This document shows positions 1 to 7,582 of a stretch of 7,582 nucleotides of DNA, piece by piece. A program made the position numbers and the translations under genes. Under the pieces are notes generated by a model. The model was not told where the DNA came from and made no database searches. It saw only the letters and a list, made by a program, of their open reading frames with translations. The stretch's first letter is position 1. Every line of letters starts with the position of its first letter. The DNA comes from Chloroflexota bacterium (GTDB lineage: Bacteria; Chloroflexota; Anaerolineae; Anaerolineales; Villigracilaceae), in assembly GCA_021796315.1 (NCBI GenBank), contig JAJYOH010000282.1, positions 1 to 7,582 on the forward strand. Direction: 5' to 3'.

Positions 1-701
1 GCGGTATCCTGTCTGATGTCGCCATCGAAGCGATGATCGAGCGGGTCAAAGCTCACGGTGGGTTAGTGTCTTATAAGGACGATGCCAACGGTGTACAGCA
101 ACCTTATGAACTAAACATTAATTATTTCGATGCGCTCTCCAATCCGCAAATGGCAGAGCATCTGGATACACAAGTCGATCGTTTCATAGCCGCACAGGCC
201 ATCATGCTCGCGCTCGTCGGCTTGCCCGGCATCTATTTTCACAGCCTGTTTGGTTCACGCGGCTGGCCGGAAGGCGTGGACCTGACCGGACACAACCGCA
301 GCATCAATCGCCAGAAGTTCGAGCGCGTTGAACTTGAACGCAAACTGGCAAACCAATCATCTTTGTGTTATAAAATCTTTGAGTGTTATTCGCAGTTGCT
401 GCGAGCGCGCATGGCTTCACCTGCTTTTCATCCGCACGCTCAACAACATATTCTGGATTGCGGTGGCTCGATCTTCGCCCTTGCGCGCTCAACAAGCAAT
501 CAGCATGTTCTCTGTTTGCAAAATGTCTCAAACCAACCGCAGACTTTGAGCGTGGATCTCGAAGAAATCTTTGGTCATCCATCCCGAACTGGCTGGCCGG
601 TTGATCTGATCACAGGTGAGCGATTTGATGTCCAGCACAAATCGCCGCTTCGTTTGCGCCCTTATCAAATACTCTGGCTGGCAAGAGACGGAGGTGGATA
701 A
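1..701 (+). CDS. GH13_18 sugar phosphorylase, probable glucosylglycerate phosphorylase (3' part only)
   Basis: The gene enters from the left edge; the frame is open from base 3 and 232 residues remain before the TAA at 699-701. The in-frame ATG at 33 is internal, because the preceding codons (GILSDVAIEA) continue the family pattern. Visible hallmarks are PYELNINYFDAL early on, then GLPGIYFHSLFGSRGWPEG and TGHNRSINRQKF, followed by a C-terminal beta domain ending in LRPYQILWL. This combination is typical of the sucrose-phosphorylase-like subfamily GH13_18, especially the branch with glucosylglycerate phosphorylase, which converts glucosylglycerate and phosphate to glucose 1-phosphate and glycerate in the cytoplasm. 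The family is about 500-570 residues long, so over half is missing, including the catalytic Asp and Glu residues. The nearby GpgS supports the GG assignment, but sucrose or another acceptor cannot be excluded from this fragment. Confidence 0.8.
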   Translation, partial: GILSDVAIEAMIERVKAHGGLVSYKDDANGVQQPYELNINYFDALSNPQMAEHLDTQVDRFIAAQAIMLALVGLPGIYFHSLFGSRGWPEGVDLTGHNRSINRQKFERVELERKLANQSSLCYKIFECYSQLLRARMASPAFHPHAQQHILDCGGSIFALARSTSNQHVLCLQNVSNQPQTLSVDLEEIFGHPSRTGWPVDLITGERFDVQHKSPLRLRPYQILWLARDGGG

Positions 702-710
702 AAAAGTATG

Positions 711-750
711 TCATGTCTTTGCGAGGGGTGTTTCCCCCGAAGCAATCCCC
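711..750. repeat. Degenerate dispersed palindromic repeat (CATTGCGAGG...CGAAGCAAT type)
   Basis: The stretch contains TTGCGAGGGG at 719-728, a short spacer, then CCCCC and GAAGCAATCCCC at 734-750. TTGC (719-722) pairs with GCAA (742-745), and the GGGG and CCCC runs pair inside. The order TTGCGAGG - loop - CGAAGCAATC matches, imperfectly, a palindromic repeat I know as scattered through intergenic regions of many bacterial genomes. The start of this copy reads catgtcttTGCG rather than CATTGCG, so it appears decayed. It may fold as a hairpin in the transcript after the phosphorylase stop, but it lacks the T tract of an intrinsic terminator. Confidence 0.5.
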
Positions 751-758
751 GTCTTTGT

Positions 759-865
759 GATAGTAGGTAAATCACGAAAAGGTTTTGTAGCGGCGACTTG
801 AGTCGCTTTTTAGCCGAACGACTGAAGTCGTTACTACGTTTTCGTGAACTGCCGATAGTAGGTAA
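759..865. repeat. 12-base direct repeat bracketing the double palindrome
   Basis: GATAGTAGGTAA occurs at 759-770 and again at 854-865, and the bases that follow (aatca and tca) stay similar. The copies bracket the palindromic element at 772-847. This resembles a duplicated insertion site, but one extra base lies on the left side and six on the right, so it is not a clean target duplication. The right copy also supplies the weak AGG ribosome-binding element of the gene starting at 872. Confidence 0.55.
772..847. repeat. Double-palindrome element with terminal inverted repeats (MITE- or REP-like)
   Basis: The ends are perfect 9-base inverted repeats: TCACGAAAA at 772-780 and TTTTCGTGA at 839-847. 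Inside are two palindromes of the same design: GCGACT-TG-AGTCGC at 793-806 and AACGACT-GA-AGTCGTT at 817-832. GTAG at 787-790 and CTAC at 834-837 pair further out, so the two halves are also diverged inverted copies of each other (about 15 of 20 positions alike). It could fold as one long hairpin or two small ones. It carries no gene. It is likely one member of a dispersed non-coding family; copy number elsewhere cannot be seen here. Confidence 0.65.
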
Positions 866-871
866 TCATCC

Positions 872-2155
872 ATGATAAATTCAAGTTCATCGAAAAAACT
901 CAATATCGGTTTTATCTCCACTCGTTTCATTGGGATTGACGGCGTTTCACTCGAAACCGAGAAATGGTCTGCTGTTTTGGAACGACTTGGTCATACCTGT
1001 TATTACTTCTCCGGTCAATCTGACCGGCCGGATGACCGCAATCGCATTGTCTCTGAGGCGCACTTCAAACACCCGGATGTCGAACGGATTTATATCGCCG
1101 CCTTCTCCGAACGGATGCGCCGCCCAGAGATCACAAGCCTTCTTTATCAAATAAAAGATCGTCTTAAAGAGCAACTGATTGTTTTTATTCGAGACTTCAA
1201 AATTGATCTGCTTGTGGTTGAGAATGCCCTGGCTATCCCGCTCAACCTGCCGCTGGGATTGGCTCTGACCGAATTCATTGCCGAGACGAATTTTCATACC
1301 ATCGCCCATCATCATGATTTTTTCTGGGAGCGCGAAAGGTTTCTGGTCAACTGTATTTGGGATTATCTCAACATGGCTTTTCCTCCGCACCTGCCGTCGA
1401 TCCACCATGTTGTGATCAACTCCTCCGCCGCGAACCAGTTGAGTCTGCGAACGGGCATCTCGAGCCTGCTCATCCCCAATGCGATAGATTTCAATAATCC
1501 GCCCGCCGCCCCTGACGAATACACCGCCGACGTTCGCTCTGCGCTGGGGGTGGCTCCCGATGAATTGTTCTTTCTCCAGCCGACGCGGGTCGTGCCCCGC
1601 AAAGGCATTGAACATTCCATCGAATTGCTCTCATACCTTGGACGAAAGGCGCGCCTGGTGATCTCACACGCCTCCGGCGATGAAGGCTATACCTATGAAA
1701 GACATCTGCGCGAATATGCCGAGCGGCTCTCTGTCCCTGTCAATTTTGAATCCGATATCATCCGCGAACGCCGCGGACAACTGCCGGATGGCCGCAAAGT
1801 ATATTCACTCTGGGACGTGTATCCTTACGCCGATATGGTCACCTATCCATCCGATATTGAAGGCTTTGGCAACGCCTTCCTCGAAGCGGTTTATTTCCGG
1901 CGGCCGGTTGTAGTCAATAATTACTCCATCTTTGACACGGATATAAAGCCCAAAGGTTTCCGCGTGATCGAGTTTGATGGATATATTGACGATGATACCG
2001 TCCAGTGCACGCGCGACGTATTGGATGATCCGAAACAAATGCTGGAGATGGCTGAACATAATTATCAGCTGGCAAAGTGTCATTACTCATTTACCATGCT
2101 GGAACGCCGCCTTCAAACCCTGCTGGCGGAATGTTTCGGCGAGGAAGATCTGTGA
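872..2155 (+). CDS. GT4-family glycosyltransferase A (possible GG-extending enzyme)
   Basis: This 427-residue protein has the layout of a retaining GT-B glycosyltransferase of family 4. The N-terminal acceptor-side domain opens with GFISTRFIGIDGVSLETEKW (about residues 13-32) and carries a His-rich HHHDFFWER segment at 146-154. The C-terminal donor domain has the PTRVVPRKG phosphate-contact segment (237-245, R243 and K244) and the E-x7-E signature EGFGNAFLE (E330, E338). It has no signal peptide or membrane segment and is probably cytoplasmic. ATG at 872 is chosen because the family's first beta strand follows directly; AGG at 860-862 is a weak ribosome-binding site. It ends in a GTGA overlap with the hydrolase gene. 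By context it may add mannose or glucose to glucosylglycerate or its 3-phosphate, as MggA/MggS-type enzymes do. This is inference: sugar-nucleotide and acceptor choice cannot be read from the motifs, and trehalose- or sucrose-type GT4 activities remain alternatives. Confidence 0.8.
   Translation: MINSSSSKKLNIGFISTRFIGIDGVSLETEKWSAVLERLGHTCYYFSGQSDRPDDRNRIVSEAHFKHPDVERIYIAAFSERMRRPEITSLLYQIKDRLKEQLIVFIRDFKIDLLVVENALAIPLNLPLGLALTEFIAETNFHTIAHHHDFFWERERFLVNCIWDYLNMAFPPHLPSIHHVVINSSAANQLSLRTGISSLLIPNAIDFNNPPAAPDEYTADVRSALGVAPDELFFLQPTRVVPRKGIEHSIELLSYLGRKARLVISHASGDEGYTYERHLREYAERLSVPVNFESDIIRERRGQLPDGRKVYSLWDVYPYADMVTYPSDIEGFGNAFLEAVYFRRPVVVNNYSIFDTDIKPKGFRVIEFDGYIDDDTVQCTRDVLDDPKQMLEMAEHNYQLAKCHYSFTMLERRLQTLLAECFGEEDL
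2141..2155 (+). promoter_or_regulatory. Ribosome-binding site and GTGA stop/start overlap fixing the hydrolase start
   Basis: GAGGAAG at 2141-2147 lies just upstream of GTG at 2152-2154, which overlaps the TGA stop of GT4 A at 2153-2155. This strong Shine-Dalgarno match at good spacing decides for the GTG start over the upstream in-frame ATG at 2077, and implies translational coupling. Confidence 0.75.
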
Positions 2156-3924
2156 ACATAAATTCAACATATATTAACCTGCTAAAAAATCGTATCAACC
2201 TGCGGCAGATTCCCTTTAGCGAGCGCGGCTCACGGCTGATGGTTTTTCAAACCAATCAACATCTCACCGTTCGCCTGGCGGAACGCTGGTTCAAGCGCGA
2301 AGGGCAGCTTTCCGCATATCGCCAGCGTTCGCCGCTCATAGATCAGTGGGTCTTTACCGACGGCGAAGGCAATCCGCTCAAACTTGACCTGGCCACTTAT
2401 CCGCATCGCATAGACTGCGCCACCCGCCTCGGAACCTTTACCCTGACCTTTGTGGACACCGAAACGCTATTGCTTGCCCTGCCATCTGCCCAATGCGGCA
2501 TCAAATTTAATGCCAATCTCGATAAGTCCCAAATTGATCGCCGCGGCGGTGTGCTGCGTTTGACAGGCGATATCCGCCGCAACGTCGCTTATACAACCAA
2601 TGCACGCATCCTTCAAAATGACGCAACCCCTGTTGCCAAAGAAGATCAGGCAATCCGCTTGCTTGTAGATGCGACGGATGAGGGCAGGGCAGTGCTGGTG
2701 AATATTACGCCTCGCCTGGGATTCAATCGCTACATCCCTGATGTGAATGATGTCATTGAAGCCGCCGCCCGGCGCTGGCATGACTGGTTTGCCGCCGCGC
2801 CGCAAGTGGCGGAAGAATATCAATCGCAATATTATTATGCCTGGTGGATCATGCGCGCCGGCCTGATCTCGACGCGCTTCTACACCACGCGCGAGGCCAT
2901 GACTCCTTCAATGATCCATTATGTAGGTGTCTGGCAGTGGGATGCTTATTTTCACGCACTGGCTTATCGTCACCTTGACATGCATCTGGCGCAGGATCAA
3001 ATCCGCATCCTGTTGGATCATCAGCGTGAGGACGGAATGATCCCCGATGCGGTACACGATGAGGGCGCTGTGACCCATCTAAATTTTCCTGTGGATGCAG
3101 ATGTGACCAAGCCGCCTTTGCTGGCGTGGGCCGCCTGGAAACTTTATGAGCAGGGAAACGACCGCGAGTTTTTGAATGAAATTTATGAGCCGATCGTGCG
3201 TTGGAATGATTGGTGGTTTGAAAAGAACGACCTGGATGGCAATGGCTTGTGCGAATATCATCATCCATTCTCATCCGGCCTGGACGACAGTCCGCTGTGG
3301 GATGATGGCGTGCCGGTTGAGTCGCCGGACCTCAATACCTATCTTTATCTCCAGCAGGATTGCCTGGCAAAAATTGCCCGCGCGATCGGCGCCGATGAGG
3401 ACGCGGAAATGTGGCAGCAGCGCGCGCAAGCCATGGCGCAACGCATAATAGATATTACCTGGGATGCAGAAAACGGCCTCTTTTGGGCAACCCGCAACGG
3501 GTCACGCGTGAACGTTCGCACGCCCTTCAATTTGTTTCCGCTTATCACAGGTCAGATGCCGCCGCACATCGCCGCCCGTCTAGTCGCTCATCTGACCGAT
3601 GAACGTCAATTCTGGTCGCGTTATCCGGTTCCCAGCGTTGCGATGGACGATCCAAAATATAACCCCAACCAGATGTGGCGCGGGCCAACCTGGGTCAATG
3701 TGAATTATCTCCTGATCGAAGGCTTGCAGCGTTCAGGCTATCCCGACCTTGCCCGCGAACTGCGCCGCCGCACGTTGGAACTTATCTGCGGCCAGGAAGA
3801 TATTTACGAATATTATCATCCTGAGAGCGGAGAGAATCCGCCGAATGCCGCCTCCACCTTTGGCTGGTCGTCAGCGGTTTTTATTGATCTTGCCATTCAA
3901 GCCGCGCGGGAGAAAGCACCGTGA
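2152..3924 (+). CDS. GH63-like (alpha/alpha)6-barrel hydrolase, probable glucosylglycerate or glycosylglycerate hydrolase
   Basis: From the GTG start the protein has 590 residues. Residues 1 to about 210 look like a beta-rich N-terminal domain. The rest matches an (alpha/alpha)6 barrel of the GH63/trehalase-like fold: VWQWDAYFHALAYRH (about 260-274, D264), DGMIPDAVHDEG (294-305), SGLDDSP (375-381), MWRGPTWVNVNYL (508-520) and YEYYHPESGE (552-561). By analogy with glucosidase I (SGLDDYPR), D378 or D379 is the likely general acid and E553 the likely base. Family members acting on glucosylglycerate or mannosylglycerate release the sugar and glycerate in the cytoplasm. Those single-barrel enzymes are about 440 residues, so the N-terminal domain here is extra. 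No signal peptide is apparent. The gene overlaps its neighbours by four bases on both sides. Fold class is fairly sure; the substrate is inferred from neighbouring GpgS and could be a longer glycoside of GG. Confidence 0.75.
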   Translation: MNINSTYINLLKNRINLRQIPFSERGSRLMVFQTNQHLTVRLAERWFKREGQLSAYRQRSPLIDQWVFTDGEGNPLKLDLATYPHRIDCATRLGTFTLTFVDTETLLLALPSAQCGIKFNANLDKSQIDRRGGVLRLTGDIRRNVAYTTNARILQNDATPVAKEDQAIRLLVDATDEGRAVLVNITPRLGFNRYIPDVNDVIEAAARRWHDWFAAAPQVAEEYQSQYYYAWWIMRAGLISTRFYTTREAMTPSMIHYVGVWQWDAYFHALAYRHLDMHLAQDQIRILLDHQREDGMIPDAVHDEGAVTHLNFPVDADVTKPPLLAWAAWKLYEQGNDREFLNEIYEPIVRWNDWWFEKNDLDGNGLCEYHHPFSSGLDDSPLWDDGVPVESPDLNTYLYLQQDCLAKIARAIGADEDAEMWQQRAQAMAQRIIDITWDAENGLFWATRNGSRVNVRTPFNLFPLITGQMPPHIAARLVAHLTDERQFWSRYPVPSVAMDDPKYNPNQMWRGPTWVNVNYLLIEGLQRSGYPDLARELRRRTLELICGQEDIYEYYHPESGENPPNAASTFGWSSAVFIDLAIQAAREKAP

Positions 3925-5144
3925 AAAAGATTGTCCTGCTTCATTACTCAGCGCCGCCAATTGTTGGGGGAGTGGAAAGCGTTCTCGGACACCACGCACG
4001 CCTGATGACGGAAGCCGGCCATCAGGTCCGCATCGTGGCGGGACGCGGCGAACAGCTGGACGCGCACATCCCATTCATTTCCATCCCATTGCTGAATTCG
4101 CGTCACGAGCAAGTGCTAACGCTCAAATCGGACCTGGATGCGGGGCGCGTGCCAAAAGAGTTTGATACACTCGTCGAGCGGATCGAATCCCAACTTCGCG
4201 CAGTTGTCGCCGACGCGGATATTCTCATCGCCCATAATGTTTGTTCATTAAATAAAAATCTCGCCCAGACCGCCGCTCTCCGAAAACTTTCTGAAACTTC
4301 TCGCCAGCCGCATCTGATCATCTGGCATCACGATCTCGCGTGGACAACGCCGCGCTATCGCGCCGAATTGCATGATGGCTATCCCTGGGATTTATTACGC
4401 ACTGCTTGGCCGGGTGCAACTCAAGTGGTCGTTTCTGAAATGCGTCAGCGTGAGTTGGCTGAATTAATGGGATTGCCGCCAGAGAAAATCATGGTTGTTC
4501 CGAATGGGGTGGACGCCGCCAGTTTTCTCAAGCTGGAAACTCAGACGTTGGATTTTGTGAAGCAATTGAATTTGTTTGAAGCGGCTCTGCTTTTGCTTTT
4601 GCCTGTTCGCATCACGCCGCGCAAAAATATCGAGCTGGCTTTGCGCGTGCTGGCAGTTCTTCGAAAACAAAATCCGCGCGCGGCATTGGTTGTCACCGGC
4701 CCGCTTGGGCCGCATAATCCGGCTAACATCGAATATTTCGAACGCCTGACCGCCTTACGCGCCGAACTTGGTTTGATCGGGTCGGCTCACTTCCTGGCCG
4801 AATTAACGGATCAATATCTGCCGGATGCGGTCATTGCCGATTTTTATCGCCTCGCCGATGCCTTATTCATGCCCAGCCGCGAGGAGGGATTCGGCATTCC
4901 CATTCTGGAAGCAGGGCTGGCTGGCATTCCCGTTTTCTGTTCCGATATCGAACCCTTGCGTAAATTGGGCGGCGAGGATGCTTTATATTTTTCACCTGAT
5001 GCCGAACCTGAAGAAGTCGCGGCCCTCATTATTAATCATTTGGATTCTCTGTTAAGTTTTAAGTTGCGCGCACGTGTCCGAATGAATTACACCTGGGAAG
5101 GTATTTATATGAACATAATTGCTCCTTTATTGGAAAGCCGATAA
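3921..5144 (+). CDS. GT4-family glycosyltransferase B (second sugar transferase of the cluster)
   Basis: This 407-residue protein is a GT-B, family 4 glycosyltransferase clearly distinct from GT4 A. The N-terminal domain has the glycine-rich PPIVGGVESVLGHHARLM segment (about residues 12-29), typical of GT4 enzymes with a GG-V-E loop, and HHDLAWTTPRY at 136-146. The donor domain contains RITPRKN (230-236, R234 and K235) and the E-x7-E signature EGFGIPILE (E322, E330), followed by AGLAGIPVFCSDIEPLRKL. No membrane or signal segment is seen. The GTG start at 3921 overlaps the hydrolase stop (GTGA), with GGGAG at 3908-3912 as ribosome-binding site; the first strand KKIVLLHY follows at once. The acceptor is unknown. 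A role in extending glucosylglycerate, or a different step of the same glycoside, is inferred only from position between the hydrolase and GpgS genes. Confidence 0.8.
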   Translation: MKKIVLLHYSAPPIVGGVESVLGHHARLMTEAGHQVRIVAGRGEQLDAHIPFISIPLLNSRHEQVLTLKSDLDAGRVPKEFDTLVERIESQLRAVVADADILIAHNVCSLNKNLAQTAALRKLSETSRQPHLIIWHHDLAWTTPRYRAELHDGYPWDLLRTAWPGATQVVVSEMRQRELAELMGLPPEKIMVVPNGVDAASFLKLETQTLDFVKQLNLFEAALLLLLPVRITPRKNIELALRVLAVLRKQNPRAALVVTGPLGPHNPANIEYFERLTALRAELGLIGSAHFLAELTDQYLPDAVIADFYRLADALFMPSREEGFGIPILEAGLAGIPVFCSDIEPLRKLGGEDALYFSPDAEPEEVAALIINHLDSLLSFKLRARVRMNYTWEGIYMNIIAPLLESR

Positions 5145-5147
5145 TCT

Positions 5148-6955
<1,808 letters not shown>

Positions 6956-6959
<4 letters not shown>

Positions 6960-7516
6960 CACGCTTCATTCTGATCCGGCACGGGGAGACCGACTGGAAT
7001 ATTGAGGGCCGCTGGCAGGGACAGGCCGATGTCCCGCTAAATGAACGCGGACGTGAGCAAGCTATCCAGACCGCGCGTGCTTTGACCGGAATAAAATTTG
7101 CCGCCATTTATTCAAGCGATCTCTCGCGTGCACGCAAGACAGCTGAAGCGCTGGCGTCTGTCACCAAATTAAAGGTGCAATTCGATGTGCGTTTGCGTGA
7201 AATTCATCAGGGCAAATGGCAGGGATTGCTCGTTTCCGAAATTCAGGCGAGATATAAGGAAGCATTTCAGCTACGGATGACGGACCCAATGTCGGTAGCG
7301 CCGCCCGGCGGAGAAACAGCCTTGCAGGTGATGGAACGCGTCGTGGCCGCGATTGAAGAAATACGTCGAAAGCATTCCGGCGAAACTGTGGCCGTTGTTT
7401 CTCATGGGTTCGCGATTGCCTGCCTGCTGACACATTATCACAACTTGCCCATCGAAAAGGTTTGGGATTTGATACCCGAGAACGGCGGATGGCGGGAGAT
7501 CAAAGTGGATAAGTAA
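6956..7516 (+). CDS. Histidine phosphatase superfamily enzyme, probable glucosyl-3-phosphoglycerate phosphatase
   Basis: This 186-residue protein has the complete active site of the phosphoglycerate-mutase-like histidine phosphatases: IRHGETDWN (R8, nucleophile H9), YSSDLSRARKTAE (R58), LREIHQGKWQG (E82, probable proton donor), PPGGET (116-121) and VVSHGFAI (H150). The length is normal for a small cytosolic member. The superfamily covers cofactor-dependent mutases, cobalamin-pathway phosphatases and the mycobacterial GpgP type that dephosphorylates glucosyl-3-phosphoglycerate. The 4-base GTGA overlap with gpgS strongly favours that last role, but it is an inference from context. Start: GTG at 6956 with GGGAG at 6940-6944 (11-base spacing, rather long), so coupling to gpgS translation probably matters. 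It would complete the two-step synthesis of glucosylglycerate. Confidence 0.82.
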
Positions 7517-7517
7517 A

Positions 7518-7555
7518 ACGCAAAGATGCAAAACGCAAAATGCGAAGACGCAAAG
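7518..7555. repeat. Five degenerate 8-base ACGCAAAG-type units
   Basis: Directly after the phosphatase stop come ACGCAAAG (7518-7525), ATGCAAA, ACGCAAA, ATGCGAAG (7540-7547) and ACGCAAAG (7548-7555). Short tandem ACGCAAAG-like tracts are common in intergenic DNA of several phyla, in my knowledge including Chloroflexota. There is no spacer/repeat organisation of a CRISPR array. Confidence 0.6.
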
Positions 7556-7582
7556 GTAATAAGAACTTTGCGTCTTCGCATT
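7539..7582. repeat. Perfect 17-base inverted repeat at the operon end, possible transcript-end hairpin
   Basis: AATGCGAAGACGCAAAG at 7539-7555 is the exact reverse complement of 7566-7582, with a 10-base loop GTAATAAGAA. The right arm runs into the window edge, so the stem may continue. It sits 22 bases after the phosphatase stop, where it could stabilise or end the operon transcript. No T tract is visible inside the window, so calling it an intrinsic terminator is not supported. Confidence 0.7.

Larger units (their letters stand above)
702..871. other. Intergenic gap of 170 bases filled with palindromic repeats
   Basis: This is the only sizeable gap inside the locus. It separates the phosphorylase gene from the five-gene run. 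It contains a CATTGCGAGG-like palindrome, a double palindrome with terminal inverted repeats, and a 12-base direct repeat, each listed separately. I see no convincing -35/-10 pair and no stem followed by a T run. A promoter for the downstream operon would be expected here but cannot be pointed to. Confidence 0.7.

Noticed and set aside
33..701. ATG at 33 as a true gene start
   Set aside because: The codons before it continue the phosphorylase family sequence to the window edge; this is a truncated gene, not a short one.
616..801. Small open frame of 61 codons spanning the phosphorylase end and the repeats
   Set aside because: Half lies inside the phosphorylase in another frame and the rest runs through palindromic repeats; no ribosome-binding site and no protein-like character.
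947..1615. Long antisense open frame of 222 codons inside GT4 A
   Set aside because: It is a mirror of a coding frame with strong GT4 motifs; the reverse translation has no recognisable fold or ribosome-binding site. Other antisense frames in the window were dismissed likewise.
2077..2154. Upstream in-frame ATG giving a 615-residue hydrolase
   Set aside because: It would overlap GT4 A by 79 bases and lacks a good ribosome-binding site, while GTG at 2152 has GAGGAAG at proper spacing and a GTGA overlap as at two other junctions.
4697..4712. CGGCCC-GCTT-GGGCCG hairpin inside GT4 B
   Set aside because: A 6-base stem within a conserved coding stretch is expected by chance in GC-rich codons; nothing suggests a regulatory role.
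7518..7582. CRISPR array or intrinsic terminator
   Set aside because: Units are 8 bases and contiguous without spacers, ruling out CRISPR; no T tract follows the stem within the window, so a terminator call is unsupported.

Overview
The window is a compact bacterial locus with all genes on the + strand. I read it as the core of a glucosylglycerate (GG) compatible-solute pathway, possibly with longer GG-derived glycosides. The anchors are the GT81-type signature series of glucosyl-3-phosphoglycerate synthase (GpgS) in the gene at 5148-6959, a histidine-phosphatase-superfamily gene right behind it (the GpgP type known from mycobacteria), the 3' part of a GH13_18 sugar phosphorylase resembling glucosylglycerate phosphorylase, and a GH63-like hydrolase of the broad class containing glucosylglycerate and mannosylglycerate hydrolases. 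Two GT4 glycosyltransferases of unassigned acceptor complete the set.

Layout: 1-701 is the end of the phosphorylase, whose catalytic triad lies left of the window. 702-871 is a 170-base gap filled with palindromic dispersed-type repeats, one resembling the widespread CATTGCGAGG...CGAAGCAAT repeat and one a double palindrome with 9-base terminal inverted repeats. 872-7516 is a tightly packed five-gene run: GT4 (A), GH63-like hydrolase, GT4 (B), universal-stress-protein/GpgS fusion, phosphatase. Three of the four junctions are 4-base GTGA overlaps and the fourth is a 3-base gap, so this is very probably one translationally coupled operon. 7517-7582 holds 8-base ACGCAAAG-type units and a perfect 17-base inverted repeat running into the window edge.

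Proposed working: GpgS joins glucose from an NDP-glucose to 3-phosphoglycerate, the phosphatase releases GG, and the GT4 enzymes may extend GG or its phosphate with further sugars, as in mannosylglucosylglycerate. The GH63-like enzyme would hydrolyse GG or the extended product, and the phosphorylase would recover glucose 1-phosphate and glycerate. Synthesis and two recycling routes would thus sit side by side. The most unusual protein is the GpgS with two N-terminal universal stress protein domains whose ATP-binding motifs are degraded, suggesting a built-in regulatory module.

Organism: the intergenic repeat style, moderate GC content, GTG starts and gene types suggest a member of Chloroflexota (Anaerolineae-like). 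This is inference from style; no marker gene is present to prove it.
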